From Vicinamibacterales bacterium (GTDB lineage: Bacteria; Acidobacteriota; Vicinamibacteria; Vicinamibacterales; 2-12-FULL-66-21): a DNA stretch of 64,000 nucleotides. Position numbers and translations under genes: made by a program. Below are positions 1 through 7,458 of the stretch, in pieces. Under the pieces are notes generated by a model that searched no databases, was not told the origin of the DNA, and saw nothing but the letters and a program-made list of their open reading frames with translations. The DNA lies in NCBI GenBank assembly GCA_035699745.1, contig DASSPH010000069.1, positions 124,001 through 188,000 on the forward strand. Reading direction: 5' to 3'. How positions within the stretch are numbered: the first letter of the stretch is position 1; every line of letters begins with the position of its first letter.

Positions 1-453
1 GCGGGCCCGCGGCGTGACGATCAGACGTTCGGGGCTGATCAGACCGTGCGCCACGTCGCGCGCGTTCTCGTGCAGGAGCGCGAGCGAGGGCACGAGCTGC
101 CGCAGCAGGCACAGCGCCGCGCTCAAGTCGAGCTGCAGCCGGCGCTCCTGCGCGACGCGGAGAATCTCCGAGAGGCGGACCCCCTCGACGTGATCCGAGA
201 CGATCGCGAGCCCCGAGGGATGGCGGTCGATGCGGCGCACGCGTGCGTAGTAGGCGTGGCGGAAGTTCGCCAGCCGCGCGGCGCGCTCGCGGAGCGCGAA
301 CTCGAACGACGGCACCGCGAGCAGCTGCGGCCGGATGCGCAGGATCTGCAACAGGTCGCCGGTCGCGGCATCCACCGCGACGACGCGGTCGCCGAGACCG
401 TCGGAGAAGAGAGGCGCTTCGGGATGCTCGGCCGCCGCAGGGAGGGGTGTCAT
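1..453 (-). CDS. Kinase-fold (probable pseudokinase) protein, N-terminal part
   Basis: Runs off the left edge, so only the first 151 codons are visible. The start is ATG at 453, behind GAGGAG a few bases upstream on the minus strand. No signal peptide is seen. The visible stretch looks like a Ser/Thr protein kinase fold: a beta-rich N-lobe, then an alpha-helical segment (RQLVPSLALLHENARD) that in kinases precedes the catalytic loop. The loop position reads HGLISPERLIV, where active kinases carry HRDLKPEN, so the catalytic Asp and the usual Lys are absent. I also see no VAIK-type lysine. It is probably a pseudokinase or kinase-like regulatory domain; the C-terminal part lies outside the window. 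Function unknown. Divergent from the M28 peptidase gene. Confidence 0.55.
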   Translation of the reverse strand, partial: MTPLPAAAEHPEAPLFSDGLGDRVVAVDAATGDLLQILRIRPQLLAVPSFEFALRERAARLANFRHAYYARVRRIDRHPSGLAIVSDHVEGVRLSEILRVAQERRLQLDLSAALCLLRQLVPSLALLHENARDVAHGLISPERLIVTPRAR

Positions 454-662
454 GGCTCCTCGATCCTTAGATCAATGGTCCATGGGCGTGCTGCAACCGC
501 GGGACCACGGCGCAAAGCCGTGCCAGATGCCCGCAACTCTCAGGAGGAATGGCGGTTGGCGGGCCGGCCAACGGATTGGCCGGAGGTCCGCCGTTTACAA
601 CCTCGGTGGGTGCTTTGCGTTTCTGTAATCGAAGTTCCGATATGCTTTCGCGCGGAGGATTC
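454..662. promoter_or_regulatory. Divergent intergenic region with two strong hairpins
   Basis: 209 bp between the divergent kinase-like and M28 genes. On the plus strand CACGGC-gcaaa-GCCGTG (about 507-523) forms a 6-bp stem. CCGGCCAA at 564-571 pairs with TTGGCCGG at 576-583 around a CGGA loop, and can be extended by GGCGG (551-555) with CCGCC (589-593). The order of stems suggests a structured 5' leader for the M28 gene. It does not match the consensus of any riboswitch class I can recall, so no ligand is proposed. A GGAGG Shine-Dalgarno lies at 654-658, four bases before the M28 ATG. Confidence 0.35.
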
Positions 663-2414
663 ATGAGGAAAACCGTCATTGCTCTCGCGGTGTGCGCTGC
701 CGCGGCGGCGCTCCCGCTCGGCGCCGCGGGCGAGAAAATCGATTACGAAGCGCTCGGCAAGATCAAGGCCCAGGGGCTCTCGCCGCAATCATCCCAGGTC
801 ATGGAGATCTCCAGCTGGCTGACCGACGTGCACGGCCCGCGGCTCACCGGATCGCCCGCCATTCACAAGGCGGGTGAATGGGCGGCCGCCAGGCTGAAAG
901 AGTGGGGGTTGACCAACGTCGCGCTGGAGCCGTGGGTGGATCGCAGCAGCTTCACCAATGGCTGGACCAACGACAAGTTCTACATGGCAGCCGTCAGCCC
1001 GCAGGCGTTTCCGATCCCCGGCACGCCGACCGCCTGGACGCCGGGCACCAGCGGACTGGTGCGCGGCGAGGTCGCGCTCGTCCCGGAAACGACGCCGGAG
1101 GACCTGAAGAAGCACGCCGGCCAGCTCAAGGGCAAGTGGATCCTGACGCAGGCGCCGCCCGACGTACCCGCATTCTGGACGCCGCAGGCGTCGCGCCAGA
1201 CGGCGGAAGAACTGCAGCGCCTCGAGCTCGCGACGAATCCGGGTCCCGAGTTCGGCCAGCCGAATCCGGCGGCGGCGGGGCGCGGGCAGTTCGGCGGCCG
1301 CGGCGGCGGTCAGGCCGGCGCGCCGTTCAACCGCAACGAGTGGTTCAAGACTGAAGGGGCGGCAGGCCTGCTGGCGACGGCGCCGCGCGGCCACGGCGTG
1401 TACACGATCGGCGGCGGCGATCGCAGTGCCGACGCGGCGACGCAGCTGCCGCGCATCACCATCCCGGCGGAGCAGTACGGCCGCCTGGCGCGCCTGGTGA
1501 TGAAGAACCTGCCGGTGACGATCGAGGTGGACGTCAAGAACACGTATCACCCCAATCCGCCGATGTTCAACGTCGTCGGCGAGATCCGCGGCACCGACAG
1601 GGCGGACGAAGTGGTGATGCTCGGCGCGCACTTCGACTCCTGGCATGCGTCCACCGGCGCCACCGACAACGCCGCCGGCTCGGCCGCGATGATGGAGGCG
1701 ATGCGGATCCTGAAGCAGAGCGGCGTCACGCTGCGCCGCACCGTGCGGATCGGGCTGTGGACGGGCGAGGAGCAGGGACTGATCGGCTCGCGTGATTACG
1801 TCCGCGCGCATTTCGGCAGCTGCAACGATCCAGTCGGCGGGCGCGGATCCGGCTCCGCTCCTGCCGGAGCTGCGGCGGCATCGCCCCCCGCGGGACAACG
1901 TGGCGCGGGCCGGGCGGACCAGGCGCCGGGAGCGCAGCCGCAAGCGGCCGCACCCCAGCGCGGCGGCGGGGGACGCGGCGGGTGCCAGACCGGCTACACG
2001 CTCAAGCCCGAGCACGGGAAGTTCGCCGGCTACTTCAACATCGACAACGGCACGGGCGCGATTCGCGGCGTCTATCTGCAGCAGAACGACGCGGTGGGAC
2101 CGATCTTCCGTGAGTGGATCGAGCCGTTCCGCAGCCTCGGCATGACGGCACTCACCAGCCGCAATACCGGCGGCACCGATCACCAGGCGTTCGACGCGAT
2201 CGGCCTGCCGGGCTTCCAGTTCATTCAGGACGAAGTCGAGTACGACACGCTGACGCATCACACCAACCTGGATTCATACGAGCGGCTGCAGCCAGGCGAC
2301 ATGATGAAGAACGCCACGATCGCGGCGTCGTTCGCCTATCTTGCGGCGAATCGCGAGGAACGGCTGCCGCGCAAACCGTTGCCGCTGCCGGCTGGAAGGG
2401 GAACGGGACAGTAG
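663..2414 (+). CDS. Secreted M28 family zinc aminopeptidase
   Basis: 583 aa. ATG at 663 is chosen because GGAGG sits four bases upstream and the protein then begins with a signal peptide (MRKTVIALAVCAAAAALPLG). Upstream in-frame codons would bury it. The middle holds a PA-like insert and a Gly/Arg/Gln-rich loop around residues 215-235. The M28 co-catalytic zinc site is complete: H323 and D325 in GAHFDSW, D335 in GATDNAAG, the Glu pair E369/E370 in WTGEEQG, D461 in NIDNG and H507 in GGTDHQAF. A second low-complexity Ala/Pro/Gly/Arg insert (about residues 395-445) separates the Glu pair from D461, and makes the protein longer than typical M28 enzymes. Likely role: periplasmic or extracellular release of amino acids from peptides. 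Upstream of a GT-C gene cluster, without an obvious functional link. Confidence 0.9.
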   Translation: MRKTVIALAVCAAAAALPLGAAGEKIDYEALGKIKAQGLSPQSSQVMEISSWLTDVHGPRLTGSPAIHKAGEWAAARLKEWGLTNVALEPWVDRSSFTNGWTNDKFYMAAVSPQAFPIPGTPTAWTPGTSGLVRGEVALVPETTPEDLKKHAGQLKGKWILTQAPPDVPAFWTPQASRQTAEELQRLELATNPGPEFGQPNPAAAGRGQFGGRGGGQAGAPFNRNEWFKTEGAAGLLATAPRGHGVYTIGGGDRSADAATQLPRITIPAEQYGRLARLVMKNLPVTIEVDVKNTYHPNPPMFNVVGEIRGTDRADEVVMLGAHFDSWHASTGATDNAAGSAAMMEAMRILKQSGVTLRRTVRIGLWTGEEQGLIGSRDYVRAHFGSCNDPVGGRGSGSAPAGAAAASPPAGQRGAGRADQAPGAQPQAAAPQRGGGGRGGCQTGYTLKPEHGKFAGYFNIDNGTGAIRGVYLQQNDAVGPIFREWIEPFRSLGMTALTSRNTGGTDHQAFDAIGLPGFQFIQDEVEYDTLTHHTNLDSYERLQPGDMMKNATIAASFAYLAANREERLPRKPLPLPAGRGTGQ

Positions 2415-2420
2415 GCGGGG

Positions 2421-2484
2421 GGATCGGGCGATCGGGCCATCGGGCGATCGGGCCATCGGGGGATCGAGCGATCGGGCGATCGGG
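2421..2484. repeat. Octamer tandem array, 8 copies of CGATCGGG-like unit
   Basis: Eight consecutive 8-bp units begin six bases after the M28 stop codon. In register the unit is CGATCGGG. Copies 1, 3, 5 and 6 carry one or two substitutions (such as ccatcggg or ggatcgag); the rest are exact. Eight is not a multiple of three, so any change in copy number would shift a reading frame running through the array. The frame of the downstream membrane protein is open across it. A second array with the related unit CGATCACC lies at 40409-40464. Confidence 0.9.
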
Positions 2485-2506
2485 CGAGCGCGCCTTCACC
2501 ATCGGG

Positions 2507-3829
2507 CTGGTAGCCGTCGGCGTCGCGCTCCGCGCGCTGCTGGTCGGCTGCTCGCCCGTCCCGTTCGGCTACGTCTGGGATCCGTACCACGCGGGGGTCG
2601 CGATCCTCTTTTCAACCGGACGGCTTCCCCTCGCGGAAGACTGCTGGGCGTGCGCCAATCCGCCGGTCTATTACCTGTTCGGATGGCCTTTCTACGCCGC
2701 CGGCCGCTGGCTCGATCCGCAGGCCGAGGACACCGCGCTGCGCCTGCTCGGCGGCGTCGCGATCATCTCTGCCGCGCTCGTCGTCTACTACGGCCAGCGG
2801 CTCCTGCGGCTCTTCCGCTGCCGCGGCGCGTCCTACGTGCTCGGCCTCGCGCTGCTGCTCGCCTTTCCCTGCCTGTTCATCAGCTCCTACGGACCCGAAG
2901 CGGATATCGTCCTCACGGCGATCCTGACGGCGTTCCTCTACTACCTGGTGAGGTACTGCGCGCAGCCGTCGCGGGCGCGCCGGCTCGACGTCGCGCGGAT
3001 TGGCGTGCTGGCCGGTTGTGCGGCGGCGACGAAGTACAGCGGGCTCCTGGCTCCCCTGACGATCGCGGTCGTGATGGCGCTGCAGCTGGTCCGTCCTTCC
3101 GCCGCGCGGCGCATGCGCCCCCGCCGCGTCGCCGCACACGCGCTGGCGATGCTGCTGATCGCGGGGCTGATCGGCGGGTGGAAGTACTTCGATAACGCGC
3201 GCCGCTACGGTGATCTTCTCAAGGCCAACGGCTCGGCCTCGGAGGGGTTCACCATCGGCGCGAGGCGGGCGCCCGGCGCGGACTACGAGTTCGCGACGCT
3301 GCGGCTCCGCGAGGTGCGGCGCCTGATCGGCCCGCGCGCCCCCGCAGGCGAGTTGACGGCGTTCCCGGTCTATTTCAGTGTGTGGACGACGCTGCACGCG
3401 CTGGCGTGGAGCGACATGAGCTTCTTTTCGAATCCAACCCGGCATGGCGACCCCTCGCGGCCGTATCCGCGCAAGACGATTCCCGCCGGGCTGGTGATGG
3501 CCGTGATCGTGCTGGGGTTCGTGCCCGAGCTGCTCGCGGCGCTCGGCTTCGTGCGCACCCTGCGGCATCGATCGACGTGGCCGATTGCGATCTTCGTCCT
3601 GCTGGGAGCAGCATCGTACGTGTGGTGGTTCCTGCCGCAGCAGGTGTGGGCGCTGAAGACGAAGTACATCCTCTTCCTGCTGCCCGCGGGCGTTCTGTAC
3701 ACGCTGGCCGGACTCGGCTGGCTGCGGCGCAGGCTGCCAGTCGCGGGCACGGGAGCCGCGATCCTGATCGTCGCGCTCGTCGTGGTGGCGAACATCTACT
3801 TGTACGCGTTCGCGGTGGGCCGGCTATGA
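2507..3829 (+). CDS. Polytopic membrane glycosyltransferase-like protein (GT-C/GT39 type)
   Basis: About 440 aa with some ten hydrophobic segments, resembling GT39/PMT-like dolichol- or polyprenyl-phosphate-sugar transferases. An acidic first loop (YVWDPYH, then EDCWACANPPVYYLFG) follows helix 1, as expected for the GT-C metal and donor loop. The start is unclear. In this frame there is no ATG, GTG or TTG between the octamer array and the first transmembrane helix. I placed the start at a CTG (2507) just inside helix 1; the frame is open upstream through the array to a GTG at 2114 inside the M28 gene. The stop overlaps the next gene's ATG (ATGA). With the next two genes it forms a run of three related membrane proteins. 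Sugar donor and acceptor are unknown. Confidence 0.7.
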   Translation: MVAVGVALRALLVGCSPVPFGYVWDPYHAGVAILFSTGRLPLAEDCWACANPPVYYLFGWPFYAAGRWLDPQAEDTALRLLGGVAIISAALVVYYGQRLLRLFRCRGASYVLGLALLLAFPCLFISSYGPEADIVLTAILTAFLYYLVRYCAQPSRARRLDVARIGVLAGCAAATKYSGLLAPLTIAVVMALQLVRPSAARRMRPRRVAAHALAMLLIAGLIGGWKYFDNARRYGDLLKANGSASEGFTIGARRAPGADYEFATLRLREVRRLIGPRAPAGELTAFPVYFSVWTTLHALAWSDMSFFSNPTRHGDPSRPYPRKTIPAGLVMAVIVLGFVPELLAALGFVRTLRHRSTWPIAIFVLLGAASYVWWFLPQQVWALKTKYILFLLPAGVLYTLAGLGWLRRRLPVAGTGAAILIVALVVVANIYLYAFAVGRL

Positions 3830-5622
3830 CGCGGCGCCTCGTCATCGTCGTGGCCACGGGCTCGGTCGTCGTGTCCCTGCTCGCCTCGTCGTCCGCACGC
3901 ATCGTCGGCGACGGCGCCGAATACGTCGCGATGGCGCTCAACTTCGCGGCGCTGCGCGGGCCGTCGATCGCGCCCGCGGATGTGGATGGGCTGCAGCGCG
4001 CGATCGCGTCACTCGATTCGCGGTTCACCGGCTGGGACATTCGAGGCTCGACCGTGGCGAGCCGCGATCGGCGCCGCGACTTCGCGCATTTCTGGTTCTA
4101 TCCGCTGGTCGCGGCGCCGTTTGTGTGGGCGGCGCGGCTGGCCGGCGTGTCTCCGCTCGCCGCGTTCACGGCGGTGAACGTGGGCGTGCTGATGGCCGCC
4201 CTGTGGTGCGCCGTCCCGCGCATCGGCGCGGCCGCCGCGGTGCTCCTGTTCGTCAGTCCCGTGCTCTGGTGGATCGACAAACCGCACACCGAGGTGTTCA
4301 CGTTCGCCCTGCTCGCGATCGCCTTCCTGACCATGCGCGATCGGCCGTGGTGGTCGATGGCAGCGTCGGGCCTTGCCGCGACGCAGAATCCACCGATCGC
4401 GATCGTCACGCTGTTGACGGCCGCGGGGCACCTGATTGGCGACCGCGGCGCGTATCGCGATCGCCGTTTCCTCGCCGGCGCAGCCGCCGGCGGCGCGCTG
4501 TGCGTGATCCAACCGTTGTATACCTACCTCCGGCACGGCACGCCGTCGCTGCTGACGCTGCAGAATCCCGGTCATGCTCCCTCGTGGGCGGAGATCGCCG
4601 CGGTGCCGTTCGATCCCGCCATCGGGCTGGCCGCGCACTTCCCCGGCCTCGTCGTGGCCGTCATGGTTGCCCTGCCGCTGGTCCTGCGCGCGGGGCGGCC
4701 GGCGGTTCGCAGGGACGAATGGACGGCCGCGGCCGCCGCGGCGGGATTCCTCTTCGCCTTCTCGCAGGCGACCAACGTGCACCACGGCGGGACGCCGGGT
4801 TTCAGCCGCTACGCCGTGTGGCTGATGCCGCTGGCGATTCCGCTGTTCGCCCGCGCGAACGAGAGGAGCGCGCAGCGCTGGATGTGGCCGATCGCGGTGG
4901 CGTCCGGGATAGCGAGCGCGCTGCTGTACGGTCCATCGGTGCCGGAGAACGCGCGCGAGCCCGGTCCCCTGGCGGCCTACCTGTGGACGCGCCATCCCGG
5001 CTGGAACAATCCCCTGCCGGAAGTGTTCGCCGAGGTGTCCGCGCACCAGGACGCGCGCTCGGCGCCGACGTGGACGCGCGGGTGCGAAAAGGTGCTGCTG
5101 ATGGGGCGGGGAACGGACGCGCCGTTCCCGATTCCCTGCGCTCCGGCGGCGGCTCCCGGCGAGTGCCTGCGCGAAGGCGCGCTGTGCTACGCGAACCGGG
5201 ACGGAAGACGCTACCGGTTCGTCCGCGCCCCGGGCAGCGCCGTCGCGTGGTCGGGATTCACTTTCGAGCCGGACAGGGTCTGGCCGCCTGGATCGGCGCC
5301 GGGCGTGCGAGACCTTCTGGAGCAGGCGCAATGGTGGACGTTGAACGTGCGAAGCGGCGGCGACGCGGCGCTGCGGATGGCGCACGGCGTTCGGGTGACG
5401 GAGCTGCACGGACCATCGCGGCTGGTCTTCATCCTGCGTGACATCCGGCCCGATGCCGAGATCGTCGTGCGCGTCCCCTCCGGCATGCGCGGGACTCTGA
5501 CGGATGCGTCGACGCGGCGCCGTATCAGCGAGGTCAGTTACGCCGGCCCACCGCTGGAGCCATGGCGCATCGCCGTGCCGTCCGGCTCGAGTCTCCTGAT
5601 TCTCACGCTCTCGATGTCGTGA
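3826..5622 (+). CDS. Polytopic membrane protein, glycosyltransferase-like
   Basis: 598 aa; ATG at 3826 overlaps the preceding stop (ATGA), indicating translational coupling. The N-terminal helix is followed by GDGAEYVAMALNFA, an acidic first-loop pattern like that of GT-C enzymes. About eight to nine further hydrophobic segments follow, including WWIDKPHTEVFTFALLAIAF. The last ~160 residues (from about 430) are soluble, contain several Cys and look like a beta-rich extracytoplasmic domain. I recognise only the general architecture of a bacterial DUF-type glycosyltransferase. Probably acts with its two neighbours on a lipid-linked sugar or surface glycan; substrate not deducible. Confidence 0.75.
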   Translation: MTRRLVIVVATGSVVVSLLASSSARIVGDGAEYVAMALNFAALRGPSIAPADVDGLQRAIASLDSRFTGWDIRGSTVASRDRRRDFAHFWFYPLVAAPFVWAARLAGVSPLAAFTAVNVGVLMAALWCAVPRIGAAAAVLLFVSPVLWWIDKPHTEVFTFALLAIAFLTMRDRPWWSMAASGLAATQNPPIAIVTLLTAAGHLIGDRGAYRDRRFLAGAAAGGALCVIQPLYTYLRHGTPSLLTLQNPGHAPSWAEIAAVPFDPAIGLAAHFPGLVVAVMVALPLVLRAGRPAVRRDEWTAAAAAAGFLFAFSQATNVHHGGTPGFSRYAVWLMPLAIPLFARANERSAQRWMWPIAVASGIASALLYGPSVPENAREPGPLAAYLWTRHPGWNNPLPEVFAEVSAHQDARSAPTWTRGCEKVLLMGRGTDAPFPIPCAPAAAPGECLREGALCYANRDGRRYRFVRAPGSAVAWSGFTFEPDRVWPPGSAPGVRDLLEQAQWWTLNVRSGGDAALRMAHGVRVTELHGPSRLVFILRDIRPDAEIVVRVPSGMRGTLTDASTRRRISEVSYAGPPLEPWRIAVPSGSSLLILTLSMS

Positions 5623-5625
5623 CGC

Positions 5626-7434
5626 ATGCTGCGCAACATTCTTGCGGCGCTGTCCTGCCTGGGCCTGTGTCTCGGAATCGCCTGGACGGCCAACACGCTC
5701 GGTGACGTCCAGCCGCTGAAAGCGACCGCGCTCGGCTTCCGCGGCCCCATCGTCACCCTGCTGCTCTCGCTGGCGTGCGCATTGGCATTCGTGGCATCGA
5801 GCGTCGAGCCGAGCCGCGCTCTCCGGCGACCCGCAGTGATCGCCTGGCTGTTGACGATCGCGGGCACGTTGCTGGTGGCGGGCTTCTCCGTTTTCTTCCG
5901 CTGGTCGTCAGGCGATCTGCACCCCTTCGGTGACCCCGCGATCCTGGAGCTTTACACGCTGCACGCGGTGCGCGGAGTGTGGTACCTCGGACCGTATTCG
6001 CAATTCGGCTGGCACCATCCGGGGCCGTCGTATTTCTACCTGCTCGCGCCCCTCTACCTGCTCAGCGGCGAGAAGACCATAGCGCTGCACGTCGGCGCGT
6101 TCGCGATCAATCTGCTGTCGCTTTCCGCGATTGGCTGCACGCTCTACCGCTACGCGAGCACAGCGGTGTTCTGCGCGGGGACACTGGTGCTGGGCGCCTA
6201 TGTTCTGAGGTTGGAGCCGATCATCTCGAACTACTGGAATCCGCACATCGTGATCCTGCCGGCGGCGTTGTACCTGGTTTTGACGTCGGCGCTGGCGGCG
6301 GGCCGGCACGGTGCGCTCTTGCCGTCCGTACTCGTTGGCTCGTTTCTGGTGCAAACCCACATCTCGCTGGGCCCCTACGTGTTGACATTGGGCGGCGCGT
6401 CGCTGGCGGCTGGGGCATTCTGGCGGGAACGGACCCAGACGCCGGACCGATCGTCGTCCTTCCGCATGTGGATCGGCGCGTCCGCGGGGCTGACCGCGCT
6501 TCTCTGGCTGCTCCCGATCGTCGAAGAGGCGAGACACTCGCCTGGAAATCTCACACGAATCGCGCAATTCTTCGGAGAGCCCTCGCCCGGCCAGGAGCTG
6601 CAGGCCGCAGTCGCCGTCTGGGGCCAGATGATCTGCGCGTTGTATCAGACGGACCTCGCGGTCCCGGAGGGGCTGCCGCTCCGAATCCCGCAGCACTGGA
6701 CGACGCCTGCGAGCCTGTCGGCAGTGGCGCAGATCCTCGTGCTGGCGGCACTGGCTGTGGATGCGCTGCGCCGCCAGGAGCGGTTCCACGGCGCGCTGGC
6801 GGCGTGCGGCCTCATCGCGTCGCTCGTCGGGCTGTGGTCGATCACCCGCGTGAGATCGCTGATCGGCGACTACATGATCTTCTGGCTCTCCGCGATCGGC
6901 GCGCTGAACTGGGCCCTGATCGCCGGTCTCGCGATGACGCGAGCCGCCGGCGTGCGAATGCGCGCGGTCCAGCAGACGATCGCGCTTGCGACAGCGGCAG
7001 TCGTGCTGTGGCTGTTCGTCGACGTCGGCAGCGGTCAACTCAAACGGGCACGGCGGCAGGCGCTCAGGCCGACCCGCGGCGGCGCAAGCGTTGTGCAGGT
7101 TGCTTCGGACGCCATCCTCGACGATATGCGGCGCAATCGTGTCCAGCGTCCGTTGTTGCAGATGAGCACGCCGGATTGGGGAGTCGCGGCGGGTGTCCTG
7201 TTGCAGGTCTACAAAAGGGGTCGGACCCCGGCGGTGCACCCGAGCCTGGTACCGCTTTTTGGCGCACCGCTCGCTCCCGATGGCCGGGAAGACCGCCTGT
7301 ACGTGATCGCAGACGCCGCGAGCCAGGCGGTGCTCACGCAGCCCGTCGCGGGCACCGTGATCGGCAGCGTCGGGGATGTCTACATCCACGCCTCGCCCAT
7401 CACGCCGCAGCCGATGGGGCCGGCGAAACGATGA
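5626..7434 (+). CDS. Polytopic membrane protein with YSQFGWHHPGP and WNPH motifs
   Basis: 602 aa, starting 3 bp after the preceding stop. Two N-terminal helices are followed by FGDPAILELYTLHAVRG and the motif YSQFGWHHPGPSYFYLLAP, then YWNPHIVILP. These motifs recur in a family of uncharacterised bacterial GT39-like membrane proteins; the acidic D in the first loop fits a GT-C catalytic loop. At least nine hydrophobic segments precede a soluble C-terminal domain from about residue 480. The coding sequence contains a REP-like palindrome at 7213-7229, translated in frame as part of YKRGRTPA. Last gene of the plus-strand run; converges on the M20 gene 24 bp away. Confidence 0.72.
   Translation: MLRNILAALSCLGLCLGIAWTANTLGDVQPLKATALGFRGPIVTLLLSLACALAFVASSVEPSRALRRPAVIAWLLTIAGTLLVAGFSVFFRWSSGDLHPFGDPAILELYTLHAVRGVWYLGPYSQFGWHHPGPSYFYLLAPLYLLSGEKTIALHVGAFAINLLSLSAIGCTLYRYASTAVFCAGTLVLGAYVLRLEPIISNYWNPHIVILPAALYLVLTSALAAGRHGALLPSVLVGSFLVQTHISLGPYVLTLGGASLAAGAFWRERTQTPDRSSSFRMWIGASAGLTALLWLLPIVEEARHSPGNLTRIAQFFGEPSPGQELQAAVAVWGQMICALYQTDLAVPEGLPLRIPQHWTTPASLSAVAQILVLAALAVDALRRQERFHGALAACGLIASLVGLWSITRVRSLIGDYMIFWLSAIGALNWALIAGLAMTRAAGVRMRAVQQTIALATAAVVLWLFVDVGSGQLKRARRQALRPTRGGASVVQVASDAILDDMRRNRVQRPLLQMSTPDWGVAAGVLLQVYKRGRTPAVHPSLVPLFGAPLAPDGREDRLYVIADAASQAVLTQPVAGTVIGSVGDVYIHASPITPQPMGPAKR
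7213..7229. repeat. Short REP-like palindrome inside a coding region
   Basis: AAAAGGGGTCGGACCCC: six-base arms GGGGTC and GACCCC around a central G, preceded by an A run. It resembles the A-run-plus-GGGG-palindrome of the larger element at 41566-41655. It lies within the third membrane-protein gene and keeps its frame. Confidence 0.55.
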
Positions 7435-7458
7435 GGAGCGTCGGCGCCGGCCCGCGCG

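Noticed and set aside
454-560. Sigma-54 promoter on the minus strand for the kinase-like gene
   Set aside because: TGGCACG and TTGC are present, but GG and GC are nine bases apart instead of ten, and the sequence is part of a perfect hairpin that explains it better.
500-560. c-di-GMP-I or glycine riboswitch before the M28 gene
   Set aside because: GCAAAGCC and CTCTCAGG fragments recall GEMM and glycine aptamers, but the rest of both conserved cores is missing.
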